Shown here one piece after another: positions 1 through 6,967 of a stretch of DNA of 23,651 nucleotides. The notes beneath the pieces are model-generated. The model was not told the DNA's origin and did no database searches. It worked only from the letters and a program-made list of their open reading frames with translations. The position numbers and the translations under genes were made by a program. Within the stretch, counting starts at the first letter, position 1. The number at the start of each line of letters is the position of its first letter. Source of the DNA: Chloroflexota bacterium (lineage in GTDB: Bacteria > Chloroflexota > Dormibacteria > Aeolococcales > Aeolococcaceae); assembly GCA_003491925.1 (NCBI GenBank), contig DNAU01000218.1, forward strand, positions 1 to 23,651. The letters are read 5' to 3'.

Positions 1-1
1 C

Positions 2-331
2 CGGGACGCCCTCGCCGCCCGGCCCCTCTGGCTGTTCAGCAGCGGCCCGCTGGGGACGGCAACCACCGACCCCAAGGGAAGGGACATCCTCGAGGCCTCC
101 GAGCCCAAGCAGTTCGCCGAGTTCCGGAACATCCTGAAGCCGCGCGACCTGCGCGTCTTCTTGGGCGGCCTCGACCCCAGCCGACTTGGGCGGACGGAGC
201 GGCTCATGCGCACCGCGCCCGCGATGCGCCAGCTCATGCCGGAGGGCGACTTCCGCGATTGGCCCGCGATCGAGGGCTGGGCGGGGGAGATCGCCCGCGA
301 GCTGGGCACGTCCACGGCGGAGCGGAACTGA
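2..331 (+). CDS. Flavodoxin-domain protein, C-terminal part
   Basis: The gene enters from the left edge, so only about 109 C-terminal residues are visible. They contain PLWLFSSGPLG, then EPKQFAEFRNILKPRDLRVFLGGLDPSRLG and finally PEGDFRDWPAIEGWAGEIARELG. This order matches the C-terminal half of flavodoxin-fold proteins of the HemG/Flavodoxin_5 type. In that fold the SSGP stretch lies in a core strand and loop near the FMN, and the last helix carries the DWxAIxxWA pattern. Such proteins bind FMN and act as small redox carriers or protoporphyrinogen-oxidase-like enzymes; which applies here cannot be told without the N-terminal FMN-binding loop. It ends at TGA 329-331, directly before the possible hydrolase remnant. 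Family assignment is fairly confident; exact function is not. Confidence 0.7.
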   Translation, partial: RDALAARPLWLFSSGPLGTATTDPKGRDILEASEPKQFAEFRNILKPRDLRVFLGGLDPSRLGRTERLMRTAPAMRQLMPEGDFRDWPAIEGWAGEIARELGTSTAERN

Positions 332-459
332 GCGGTGACCGCATCCCGCTCCTCCTCCGGCTGGCCGGCAGGACGGTGACGCACGGTTACCACGAGCCGT
401 CCGCGCTCGACGCCCGCGCGCGCATCTTCGCCTTCGTCGACCGGCACCTCACGGCGTAG
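325..459 (+). pseudogene. Possible C-terminal remnant of an alpha/beta hydrolase
   Basis: In reading frame 1, overlapping the end of the flavodoxin gene, about 44 codons read ELSGDRIPLLLRLAG, then RTVTHGYHEPSALDARARIFAFVDRHL, and stop at TAG 457-459. A histidine followed by an amphipathic 'ARxxIFxFVDRHL' helix is how many alpha/beta hydrolases (dienelactone-hydrolase-like) end. No upstream nucleophile elbow or start codon with a ribosome site belongs to this frame. The simplest reading is a decayed gene end left after deletion. It could also be chance coding potential in high-GC DNA, so confidence is low. The next gene starts 2 bp after the stop. Confidence 0.3.
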
Positions 460-460
460 C

Positions 461-982
461 GTGGGCGGTATCGAGAACCCCCACCCACACGGAGCCGAGG
501 CGGCGGAGACCGAGTTGCTGATCCGCCGCTACCGCGACGGCGATCACGACGCCGTCTGGGAGCTGCACAACCTCGCCCTGCGCGCGGTCGGGGCTCACGC
601 CGGAAACGGCGTGTGGGACGACGACCTCCACCACGTCTCCGAGGTCTACCTCGACGGCCGGGGAGAGTTCCTGGTGGGCCTCCTCGACGGCCGTATCGTG
701 GCCATGGCCGCCCTGCGGTGGCATGAGGACGCGACCGCCGAGGTCAAGCGGATGCGGGTGCACCCCGACGTGCAACGGCGTGGCTTCGGGCGCCTCCTCC
801 TGCGCCGCCTCGAGGAGCGGGCGATCGATCTCGGGTACCACCGCATGGTCCTGGACACCACCGAGGGCCAGGTCGCGGCCGTCGCCCTCTACCGTGCTGA
901 GGGCTTCACCGAGAGCGGTCGCGGTCAGGTGTGGGGATTCCCCTGCATCTTCTTCACCAAGGAGCTCGCGGCCACGGAGTGA
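461..982 (+). CDS. GNAT family N-acetyltransferase
   Basis: This 173-residue protein should transfer an acetyl group from acetyl-CoA to an amine of an unidentified substrate. It shows the GNAT layout: an opening strand (LLIRRYRDGDHDAVWELH, residues 19-36), central strands (FLVGLLDGRIVAMAALRW, 70-87), and then the acetyl-CoA pyrophosphate-binding motif A (VKRMRVHPDVQRRGFGRLLL), with Q105-R-R-G-F-G110 as the Q/RxxGxG/A signature. Motif B follows as LYRAEGFTESGRG. The length is normal for a single-domain GNAT. The start is GTG at 461, just after the preceding stop; no strong ribosome site is visible, and an internal start near residue 19 would still keep the whole fold. The substrate cannot be predicted. 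Confidence 0.9.
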   Translation: MGGIENPHPHGAEAAETELLIRRYRDGDHDAVWELHNLALRAVGAHAGNGVWDDDLHHVSEVYLDGRGEFLVGLLDGRIVAMAALRWHEDATAEVKRMRVHPDVQRRGFGRLLLRRLEERAIDLGYHRMVLDTTEGQVAAVALYRAEGFTESGRGQVWGFPCIFFTKELAATE

Positions 983-1046
983 CCCGGGGGAGCCGCGCGG
1001 CGCGGCTCCCATCTCGCGAGCGCGGCATGCTGCGACCCCCGAGAGG

Positions 1047-1052
1047 GACAAT
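1047..1052 (+). promoter_or_regulatory. Possible -10 box (GACAAT) of a leaderless DoxX-like transcript
   Basis: GACAAT lies 6 nt before the ATG at 1059, and no Shine-Dalgarno sequence fits in between. This spacing places the transcription start at or next to the start codon. No convincing -35 box is visible. The call rests on the same arrangement being seen before several other genes in this window. Confidence 0.35.
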
Positions 1053-1058
1053 CGGGGC

Positions 1059-1484
1059 ATGGACACGCTGGGCGGGATCTTCCTGCTGGTCGGACGGCTG
1101 CTCTTCAGCTCCCTCTTCGCCTTCTCGGCGTGGGGTCACATGCGGCGTCATCCCCAGTACGTGGGGATCGCCCACGGCAAGCTGCCGATCGCCTTCCTGG
1201 CCGGTGTCCCCACCGGGATCTACCTGCTCCTGGCGGCGGTCTCGATCGTCGCCGGCATCTGGGCGGACCTGGGAGCGCTCATGATCGCCGCCTTCCTGGC
1301 GCCCGCCGCGCTGCTCTTCCACCCCTTCTGGAACTTCGCGGACCCGGCGACCCGGCGCATCCAGCAGGGCAGCTTTCTCCGCAACGTGACCCTGCTCGGC
1401 GCGGCGCTCGCCCTCTTTGCCCTGTTCGGCGCCGCCGGCCACCTCCCGTTCGCCGTCACCGGCCCAGCCATCGACCTCCATTGA
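1059..1484 (+). CDS. DoxX-like four-helix membrane protein
   Basis: The 141-residue product is hydrophobic, with four predicted membrane helices (roughly residues 4-22, 44-64, 66-87 and 113-135). It follows the DoxX/SURF4 plan: an N-terminal helix ending in a FAFSAWGHM stretch, a short loop with PQYVGIAHGKLP, then GVPTGIYLLLAAVSIVAG and a third helix ending in HPFWNF. DoxX-like proteins sit in the cytoplasmic membrane, and some are linked to thiosulfate:quinone oxidoreductase or to redox stress, but most have no assigned activity. ATG 1059 is chosen because the hydrophobic helix begins immediately after it. Only 4 bp separate its stop from the BON-domain gene, so the two are probably co-transcribed. 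Confidence 0.78.
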   Translation: MDTLGGIFLLVGRLLFSSLFAFSAWGHMRRHPQYVGIAHGKLPIAFLAGVPTGIYLLLAAVSIVAGIWADLGALMIAAFLAPAALLFHPFWNFADPATRRIQQGSFLRNVTLLGAALALFALFGAAGHLPFAVTGPAIDLH

Positions 1485-1488
1485 GCGG

Positions 1489-1911
1489 ATGAAGAAGCGC
1501 GCACGCATCGTCGGCCTCGGAGCGATCGCCGCCGCGGGCGCCGCCTTCTTCCTGCACCCGCGCAAGGGGGCGGACCGCCGGGAGGCGGTCCGACGCGGCG
1601 GGGAGCGGCTCGTCCGCGAGGGTTCGAACGTCACCTCCCTGGTCGGCACCCGCCGCCGACGGGGCAGAGCTGGGGCCGCCGAGCTCCGGGCAGAGATCGC
1701 CGACGCCCTGCTCGACGAGCTGGGCGCGGACGGGTTCGGGCTCCGGGTGATCGCCGGCGATGACGGCACCCTCACCGTGCGCGGCGAGGTGGGCTCGCTG
1801 GAGCAGATCCGCCGCGCCAGCGAGGTGATCGAGCGCGTCCGAGGCGGTGCCGAGGTCGTCAACCTGATCCGGCTGCGGACGCCGGCCGGCGGGGGAGCGT
1901 TCACCGGCTGA
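1489..1911 (+). CDS. BON-domain protein with N-terminal membrane anchor
   Basis: The 140-residue protein begins MKKRARIVGLGAIAAAGAAFF, a positively charged start followed by a short hydrophobic stretch that could anchor it in the membrane or serve as a signal. A basic middle segment follows (residues 25-60). The C-terminal part, about residues 62-128, has the BON pattern: alpha helix (IADALLDELGAD), strand (FGLRVIAGDDGTLTVRGEVGS), helix (LEQIRRASEVIERVRG) and strand (GAEVVNLIRL). BON domains occur in envelope proteins and are thought to bind phospholipids or help stabilise membranes. It lies 4 bp after the DoxX-like gene. The role is inferred from the fold only. Confidence 0.8.
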   Translation: MKKRARIVGLGAIAAAGAAFFLHPRKGADRREAVRRGGERLVREGSNVTSLVGTRRRRGRAGAAELRAEIADALLDELGADGFGLRVIAGDDGTLTVRGEVGSLEQIRRASEVIERVRGGAEVVNLIRLRTPAGGGAFTG

Positions 1912-1944
1912 GCCCAGCCCGGAGGCCCCCCACGGTCGAGGCTC

Positions 1945-2025
1945 CGGCGGCAAGCCGGGGAACCTGATGCCAGCAGGCAATCCGGGGAACCTGCCGCCAC
2001 CCGGCGTCCCGGGGAACTCGCTGCC
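1945..2025. repeat. Three tandem copies of a 27-bp repeat
   Basis: Three consecutive 27-bp units (1945-1971, 1972-1998, 1999-2025) share the core CCGGGGAACnnnnTGCC. The first two cores read CCGGGGAACCTG and the third CCGGGGAACTCG. The segments before the core are more diverged. The array fills most of the gap between the BON-domain gene and the secreted-protein gene and ends 15 bp before the latter's ATG. It may be a regulatory tandem site or a small minisatellite; 27 bp is a multiple of three, so a lost coding origin is also possible. Confidence 0.75.
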
Positions 2026-2040
2026 ATGCTTGCGCGTTGA

Positions 2041-2985
2041 ATGGACGTGCAGGGGCGCAGGATCGTCACCGCGTGCGTCGCCGTGGTCATGGCGCTCGCC
2101 TTCCTCCCCGCCGTGCTGACCACCGCCGGTGCGCCCACCACTGCGACCGGGTTCGCCCGCACGACACCCGCGGCCGCCCCGCCGGCGTCCGCAGACCAGT
2201 ACGCCATCCAGGTGCTGGACTCGGCCCCCATCCCTCCCGGTGAGCAGGCCTGGACGGCTCAGCCTCCGGCGGACCTCAACTCGGTCCAGACCGTCGCCAT
2301 CAGCGGCCTCATCGACCTGCACCAGCTCTACCTGGTGGGGGAACCCGCCGCGCCGGATGGGAGCGGCTCCCTCGACCGCTATGTGCTCGCCCGCCTGCCT
2401 GCCGGCAGCAGCTATGCGGGGGGCAACAGCGGAAATGGGCCTCAGGGCATGACGAGCGGGTTCGCCGTCTCCCTTCCCACCTCGGGACCCAACGAGCACT
2501 GGGCCCAGCTCATCTACGAGAGCACCGATGCCCCTGGCGGCGGCTACGTGCTCCGCATCGACGCTGAGGTCGTATGGGTGCCCGACCGGTCGGGGACCGA
2601 GATGATCCCTCCCCAGGCGATCGCGCAGCTGACCGGCTACACGACCCTCTCTGACATGAACCCCTCCAGCGGTCCGGTGAACGTGGAGCTCGGCGAGGCG
2701 GACAGCGCCCGGCTGGCCGCCGCTGTCAACGGTCTCCCCGTCGCGCCGGAGTCGTTCTGCGCCGAGGACTCCCTCCTCTTCACGATCACCTTCGAGCCGC
2801 CGTCCTTCAGCTCCCGCCCCAGCTACATGGTGTCGGAATGGGCCTGCGGGTCCACCGTGTACGTGAGCGTTGGCGCAACCCGCCTGCCGGCGCTCAGCGA
2901 CACCGCCTGCTCCCTCCGCCGTCTGGTGGCCGGTCTCCTTCCCGCCGCGGCGGGGGGAACCCGGGAGGCGGTCGACCGCTGCTGA
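2041..2985 (+). CDS. Secreted or membrane-anchored protein of unknown function
   Basis: I do not recognise a family for this 314-residue protein. Residues 1-30 form a typical export signal or anchor: basic MDVQGRR, a hydrophobic core TACVAVVMALAFLPAVL, then a small-residue region. A threonine/alanine/proline-rich linker follows to about residue 52. The rest looks like a globular extracytoplasmic domain with many short strands and aromatic positions (LYLVGEP, YVLARLP, YVLRIDAEVVWV). Four cysteines lie in the last third (in ESFCAED, EWACGS, DTACSL and the final DRC), which suits disulfides outside the cytoplasm. The start ATG 2041 fits the signal, but no ribosome site is seen. It stands alone between the repeat array and the ligase gene. 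Confidence 0.72.
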   Translation: MDVQGRRIVTACVAVVMALAFLPAVLTTAGAPTTATGFARTTPAAAPPASADQYAIQVLDSAPIPPGEQAWTAQPPADLNSVQTVAISGLIDLHQLYLVGEPAAPDGSGSLDRYVLARLPAGSSYAGGNSGNGPQGMTSGFAVSLPTSGPNEHWAQLIYESTDAPGGGYVLRIDAEVVWVPDRSGTEMIPPQAIAQLTGYTTLSDMNPSSGPVNVELGEADSARLAAAVNGLPVAPESFCAEDSLLFTITFEPPSFSSRPSYMVSEWACGSTVYVSVGATRLPALSDTACSLRRLVAGLLPAAAGGTREAVDRC

Positions 2986-3030
2986 CCCGCGCCGGTCACC
3001 CGGCCGCTGGGCATCGCGCCACCCCTGCCG

Positions 3031-3036
3031 TACGAT
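3031..3036 (+). promoter_or_regulatory. Possible -10 box (TACGAT) of a leaderless ligase transcript
   Basis: TACGAT is followed by 7 nt and then the ATG at 3044, without a ribosome-binding site. A weak -35 candidate TGGGCA lies 17 bp upstream (3008-3013). The arrangement matches leaderless promoters common in high-GC bacteria. Confidence 0.4.
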
Positions 3037-3043
3037 CGGCCCG

Positions 3044-4072
3044 ATGCCCGCACTCCACCCTCCCCTCCAGCCCATGCTCTGCCGCTCCGAGGTCGAGATC
3101 CCGGCAACTCCCGGCCTCGTGTACGAGCCGAAGTGGGACGGCTTCCGCTGCATCGTCTTCCGCGAGGGCGATTCAATCCACCTGGAGAGCCGCAACAGCC
3201 TCCCTCTCCAGCGCTACTTCCCGGAGCTGCTCGACCCCCTGCGCGCCGCTCTCCCGGAGATGGCGGTGGCCGACGGCGAGATCGTCATCGCCGGCCCGCG
3301 CGGTCTCGACTTCGACGCCCTCCAGCTCCGCCTCCATCCCGCCGCGTCCCGGGTGCGGATGCTCGCCGCCGACAGCCCGGCGACCTTCATCGCCTTCGAC
3401 CTGCTGGCGGTGGGGGAGGAGGATCTCCGCGATCAGCCCCTCCAGGAGCGGGCCCGCCGCCTCGGGGCGGTGCTCATCCCCAACCCCCGGGTCGCGCTGA
3501 CCCCCCAGACCACCGATCCCGAGGAGGCGGCCACCTGGTTCGAACGGTTCGAGGGAGCCGGCTGCGACGGGGTGGTCGCCAAGCCGCTCGACTCGACATA
3601 CCGGAGCGGCGATCGCGGCTGGATCAAGGTCAAGCATCTCCGCACCGTCGACTGCGTGGTCGGGGGGTACCGGAAGGACCTCAAGGTCGAGGCGGTGGCA
3701 TCCCTCCTGCTCGGCCTGTACGACGGCGACGGGGTCCTCCACCACGTCGGCCACACCTCCTCGTTCTCGGCCGCCGAGCGCCGCGACCTGCTCGCCCGGC
3801 TGCGGCCCCTGGAGGGCGGCACCTCCTTCGGCGCGGGGCGGACGCCGGGCGGGCCGTCGCGATGGACGAGGGGACGGGACGCCGACTGGGTGGCCGTGCG
3901 CCCCGAGCTGGTCTGCGAGGTCGCATTCGACCACCTCCAGGGCAACCGCTTCCGCCACGCCTCCCGCTTCCTGCGCTGGCGCCCCGACAAGGCCGCCGGC
4001 GAGTGCGGGTATGACCAGCTGCTGCCGCCCCACCCCTTCGACCTGGGGGCGATCCTGAACGGCGGCGGATAG
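3044..4072 (+). CDS. ligC: ATP-dependent DNA ligase, LigC type
   Basis: The 342-residue enzyme seals nicks in DNA using ATP. Motif I is EPKWDGFR with the AMP-accepting lysine K30. Further motifs are VADGEIVI (motif III), CDGVVAKP (motif IV) and WIKVKH (motif V). The C-terminal part (about residues 215-330) has the OB-fold pattern, including VGGYRKDLKVEAVASLLLGLYDGDG and ending ELVCEVAFDHLQGNRFRHASRFLRWRPDK. There is no polymerase or nuclease domain, so it is LigC-like rather than a three-domain LigD. In mycobacteria LigC serves minor end-joining and gap-repair roles; the same is inferred here because a stand-alone LigD-type polymerase lies 1.9 kb away. The N-terminus begins normally and no ribosome site precedes it. 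A Ku gene is not present in the window. Confidence 0.93.
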   Translation: MPALHPPLQPMLCRSEVEIPATPGLVYEPKWDGFRCIVFREGDSIHLESRNSLPLQRYFPELLDPLRAALPEMAVADGEIVIAGPRGLDFDALQLRLHPAASRVRMLAADSPATFIAFDLLAVGEEDLRDQPLQERARRLGAVLIPNPRVALTPQTTDPEEAATWFERFEGAGCDGVVAKPLDSTYRSGDRGWIKVKHLRTVDCVVGGYRKDLKVEAVASLLLGLYDGDGVLHHVGHTSSFSAAERRDLLARLRPLEGGTSFGAGRTPGGPSRWTRGRDADWVAVRPELVCEVAFDHLQGNRFRHASRFLRWRPDKAAGECGYDQLLPPHPFDLGAILNGGG

Positions 4073-4088
4073 CCCGGGGGGCTGGCCG

Positions 4089-4107
4089 GGCTGCGGACGT
4101 CGCAGCC
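4089..4107. terminator. Hairpin between convergent ligase and sigma-factor genes
   Basis: Perfect 7-bp arms GGCTGCG and CGCAGCC flank the loop GACGT. The hairpin sits in the 43-bp gap between two converging genes, so it may end transcription in both directions. There is no T-tract, which is common for high-GC terminators, so the function is inferred from position. Confidence 0.45.
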
Positions 4108-4115
4108 TCCTGCGT

Positions 4116-5000
4116 CTACTCGCCGGCGAAGCCGGTGGTGGCAAGCCTCGCGACGCGCTCCGGATCGGCGATGGCATCGATCTCGACGATCCGGCCACCG
4201 GCGACGGTGAAGCCCATCACGGTGACCGGCCGTCCGCCCACGGTGACCACCACGCCGGCGGCGCCGTTCACGACCGCGGGCCGGATCTCCGCGCCAGGGA
4301 GAGCGGAGCGCAGACCTCGCAGCGCCTGCCGGGCCACCACCGCCGCGCCGCTGCGCACCATGGAGGCGGAGGAGGGCGCCGCGCCGGCGTCGAGCCGCAG
4401 CACCACCGCCGGGTCGAGCAACGCGACCAGGGCGTCGAAGTCGCCCGCGCGGGCTGCCTGGAAGAAGGCATCGACCACCTTGTGCTGGCGGGCGAGGTCG
4501 GTGTCCGGAGCGGGCACATCCGCGCCTGTGATCCGCCGACGCGCCCGGCTGGCGAGCTGCCTCGTGGCCACGGGCGTGCGCCCCACCATCGGGGCGATCG
4601 CCTCGAAGGGCAGCTGGAACATGTCGTGGAGCACGAACGCGAGACGCTCCGCAGGGGTCAGCGTGTCGAGCACGACGAGCAGGGCGAGCCCGACCGAGTC
4701 GGCGAGTATCGCCTGCTCCTCCGGTGAGGCGACGACCGGATCCGGCACGTGCACGGGGAGCGCCTCCTCGCGGCGCACGTTGCGGGAGCGCAGGGCATTG
4801 AGGCAGACACGGGCGACGACCGTGGTCAGCCACGCCTGGAGGTTCTCCACCTCGCCGGCGCCGCTGCGGCTGAGTCGCAGCCAGGCGTCCTGGACCGCAT
4901 CGTCGGCCTCGGTGAGCGACCCCAGCATCCGGTATGCCACCGAGCGCAGATGGGCCCGCTGTTCCTCGAATCGATCCGCCAGCCAATCCTGGTCAGCCAT
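4116..5000 (-). CDS. ECF sigma factor, ECF41/SigJ-like, with C-terminal SnoaL-like domain
   Basis: The 294-residue protein has sigma region 2 at about residues 8-75 (FEEQRAHLRSVAYRMLGSLTEADDAVQDAWLRL) and region 4 at about 105-165 (LTPAERLAFVLHDMFQLPFEAIAPMVGRTPVATRQLASRARRRI). It is longer than a plain ECF factor because a SnoaL/NTF2-like domain follows (about 175-285), with DPAVVLRLDAG and NGAAGVVVTVGG, which resemble the conserved motifs of the ECF41 group. In that group the extension takes the place of an anti-sigma factor and adjusts activity. ECF41 genes typically sit beside their target, an oxidoreductase, epimerase or carboxymuconolactone decarboxylase; the divergent NmrA-like gene fits. 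ATG at 5000 has AAGGAG upstream, with a rather long spacing of about 11 nt. Confidence 0.9.
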   Translation of the reverse strand: MADQDWLADRFEEQRAHLRSVAYRMLGSLTEADDAVQDAWLRLSRSGAGEVENLQAWLTTVVARVCLNALRSRNVRREEALPVHVPDPVVASPEEQAILADSVGLALLVVLDTLTPAERLAFVLHDMFQLPFEAIAPMVGRTPVATRQLASRARRRITGADVPAPDTDLARQHKVVDAFFQAARAGDFDALVALLDPAVVLRLDAGAAPSSASMVRSGAAVVARQALRGLRSALPGAEIRPAVVNGAAGVVVTVGGRPVTVMGFTVAGGRIVEIDAIADPERVARLATTGFAGE

Positions 5001-5001
5001 C

Positions 5002-5028
5002 GGTCACATCGCTCCTTCCCGGCGTGTC
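5002..5028 (+). promoter_or_regulatory. Candidate ECF41-type promoter for the NmrA-like gene
   Basis: GGTCACA (5002-5008) is followed after 16 bp by TGTC (5025-5028). From memory, ECF41 promoters carry TGTCACA and CGTC with about this spacing, so each element would have one mismatch. It points toward the divergent NmrA-like gene and would give a leader of about 60 nt. This is a motif match plus genomic context, not proof. Confidence 0.35.
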
Positions 5029-5094
5029 TGAAGGGTAGACCCGCGAGATCGAGCCAATTTGACGGGCGGATCAGCCCCCTGATCAGGAGGAGCC

Positions 5095-5904
5095 ATGACA
5101 GCGAGGATTCTGGTAATTGGCGGCACCGGAAGGCTGGGGCGGCCCGTGGTCGCGCGGCTGCGCGACGCCGGGTGCGAGGTGCGCGTGGTCACCCGCCACC
5201 CGGGTGACCACGGAGATGGCATTGAGCACCTGGTGGGCGACCTTCGCACCGGCGAGGGGATCGAGCCCGCGCTCGCAGGCGTCACCACCGTGGTGAACTG
5301 CGCTGGCAGCGCCAAGGGCGATGACGGAATGGCCAGGATCCTGGTGCGGGCGGCGCTGGGGGTGGGGACGCCGCACCTGGTCAACATCTCCGTGGTGGGC
5401 GCCGACCGGGTGCCGGTCCGGAGCCGCGTCGACCGTGCCATGTTCGGCTACTTCGCCGCCAAGCTGGCCGCCGAGCACGAGATCTCGGGCTCTGGCCTGC
5501 CCTGGACGACGCTGCGCGCCACCCAATTCCACGACGCCCTCCTGGCCGTGGCCCGGCAGATGTCGAAGCTGCCCGTCCTACCCGTGCCGGCGGGGATCCG
5601 GTTCCAGCCGGTCGACACCGGGGAGGTCGCGGCTCGGGTCGCAGAGCTCGCCCTCGGCGAGCCGGCCGGCCTGGTGCCCGAAATGGCCGGGCCGCGCACG
5701 TACGCCATGGACGAACTGCTCCGCGGCTACTTGCGGGCCAGCCGCCGCCACCGCGTGCTCCTCCCCCTGCACATGCCGGGCGGGGCCGCACGCGCGATCC
5801 GGGCCGGCGCCAACCTGGCCCCCGAGCACGCCGTCCTGGGCCGCCGCACCTGGGAGGAGGTTCTTGTGGAGCAGGTCGGCTCGAGCATGCGGGCGGTGGC
5901 GTGA
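5095..5904 (+). CDS. NmrA/SDR-type NAD(P)-binding protein
   Basis: The 269-residue protein starts with a Rossmann strand and nucleotide-binding loop ILVIGGTGRLG (G9, G12, G15), followed by VRVVTRHP, where an arginine suggests a preference for NADPH. The middle has TTVVNCAGSAKGDD and HLVNISVVGADRV, then YFAAKLAAEHEISGSGLPWTTLRATQFHD, a pattern seen in atypical SDR/NmrA proteins, which often act as redox sensors, reductases or epimerases. The C-terminal part (MAGPRTYAMDELLRGYLRA) resembles the substrate or dimer region of this family. AGGAGG lies 4 bp before the ATG. It is transcribed divergently from the ECF41-like sigma gene, which probably controls it. The substrate is unknown. Confidence 0.88.
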   Translation: MTARILVIGGTGRLGRPVVARLRDAGCEVRVVTRHPGDHGDGIEHLVGDLRTGEGIEPALAGVTTVVNCAGSAKGDDGMARILVRAALGVGTPHLVNISVVGADRVPVRSRVDRAMFGYFAAKLAAEHEISGSGLPWTTLRATQFHDALLAVARQMSKLPVLPVPAGIRFQPVDTGEVAARVAELALGEPAGLVPEMAGPRTYAMDELLRGYLRASRRHRVLLPLHMPGGAARAIRAGANLAPEHAVLGRRTWEEVLVEQVGSSMRAVA

Positions 5905-5968
5905 GCCCCCGGCGGGCCAGGCGCTCTCTCGGCCACGGGTCACCGGTCGTGTCCCGCGTCTCCTGGGC

Positions 5969-6967
5969 TCAGTCCTTCCGGGCGCGGGACGGTGCCACCC
6001 GGCGCGGCTCGTCGTCGCCCTTGGGGAAGTGCGGCGGCCAGGGGGCGTCACCGAGCCCCTCGCGCTCGTCGCGGTCGGCCAGCTCCAGCAGGGAGTCGAG
6101 CCGGTGGGCGACGGCGTCGATGCCGGCACCCGGGTCACCCCTCTGGCTCAATCGGCGTGGCACCGTCTCCACGGTCAGGTCGGCCGGTTCGACGTCGGCC
6201 ACCTCGTCCCACTCCAGCGGGCAGGAGACCCGCGCATCGGGGACCGGGCGCACCGAGTAGGCGCTGGCCACGGTGCGGTCCCGGGCGTTCTGGTTGTAGT
6301 CGATGAACACCCCGTGACGTTCCTCCTTCCACCATTTGCTGGTGGCGAGGGTGGGGGCTCGGCGCTCGACCTCGCGGGCCAGGGCCAACGCGGCGCGGCG
6401 GACGGCGGTGAAGCCGTGCTCGGGAACGATCCGCACGTTGATGTGGATGCCCCGCGAGCCCGAGGTCTTGGGGTACCCGCGCAGGCCCATCTCCTCCAGC
6501 ACCTCGCGCACCACCAGGGCGACCCGGCGGATGTCGGCGAAGGGGACGTCGGGCTGGGGGTCGAGGTCGACGCGCAGCTCGTCGGGGTGGTCGGTGTCGC
6601 CGCTGCGCACCGGCCAGGGGTTGATGTCGATGCAGCCGAGGTTCACCGACCAGAGCAGGGCCGCCGCCGAGTCGATGACCAGCAGGCTGGCGCTGCGTCC
6701 GCTCGGGAAATGGACCGTGGTGGTGCGCAGGTACGGGGCGTCACCCACCGGGGCGCGCTTCTGGAAGAAGAAGGGGCCGGCGGCCCCGTTGGGGTAGCGC
6801 TTGAGCACCGACGGACGGTCGAAGCAGCCGGTCAGCGCGCCGTCGGCCACCGCCAGGTAGTACTCGACCAGCTGTCGCTTGGTGATTCCCCGCTCCGCGA
6901 AGAAGACCTTGTCGGGATTGGAGATCGCGAGGTCGTGGCCATCGACCTCGAGGCTGTCCGCGGTCAC
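5969..6967 (-). CDS. ligD: Stand-alone LigD-type DNA polymerase (primase-polymerase domain)
   Basis: The 332-residue protein corresponds to the polymerase domain of LigD, an archaeo-eukaryotic primase-type enzyme that fills gaps and adds nucleotides, often ribonucleotides, at broken DNA ends. Visible signatures are ISNPDKVFF near the N-terminus, LGCIDINPWPVR, the metal-binding pair D134/D136 in RVDLDPQ, TSGSRGIHI (169-175) and the third acidic residue D223 in VFIDYNQNARDRT. No ligase or nuclease domain is attached, as in mycobacterial PrimC/PolD-type proteins that partner LigC. It starts at GTG 6967, overlapping the upstream nucleotidase-like stop by GTGA, so translation is probably coupled. 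It is the last gene of a minus-strand run. The gene symbol is by domain only. Confidence 0.92.
   Translation of the reverse strand: MTADSLEVDGHDLAISNPDKVFFAERGITKRQLVEYYLAVADGALTGCFDRPSVLKRYPNGAAGPFFFQKRAPVGDAPYLRTTTVHFPSGRSASLLVIDSAAALLWSVNLGCIDINPWPVRSGDTDHPDELRVDLDPQPDVPFADIRRVALVVREVLEEMGLRGYPKTSGSRGIHINVRIVPEHGFTAVRRAALALAREVERRAPTLATSKWWKEERHGVFIDYNQNARDRTVASAYSVRPVPDARVSCPLEWDEVADVEPADLTVETVPRRLSQRGDPGAGIDAVAHRLDSLLELADRDEREGLGDAPWPPHFPKGDDEPRRVAPSRARKD

Noticed and set aside
954..3195. Long minus-strand open frames opposite the DoxX, BON and secreted-protein genes (954-2231 and 1456-3195)
   Set aside because: They are antisense shadows of G+C-rich coding sequence: low-complexity, arginine/glycine/proline-rich, no domain, and they contradict the well-supported plus-strand genes.
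4135..5031. Plus-strand frame of 298 codons opposite the ECF41-like sigma gene
   Set aside because: It is rich in serine, threonine and arginine without a fold pattern and lies fully antisense to a clear sigma factor.
5069..5084. Inverted repeat GATCAG-CCCC-CTGATC before the NmrA-like ribosome site
   Set aside because: A 6-bp stem with a 4-nt loop is short enough to arise by chance; no supporting feature was seen.
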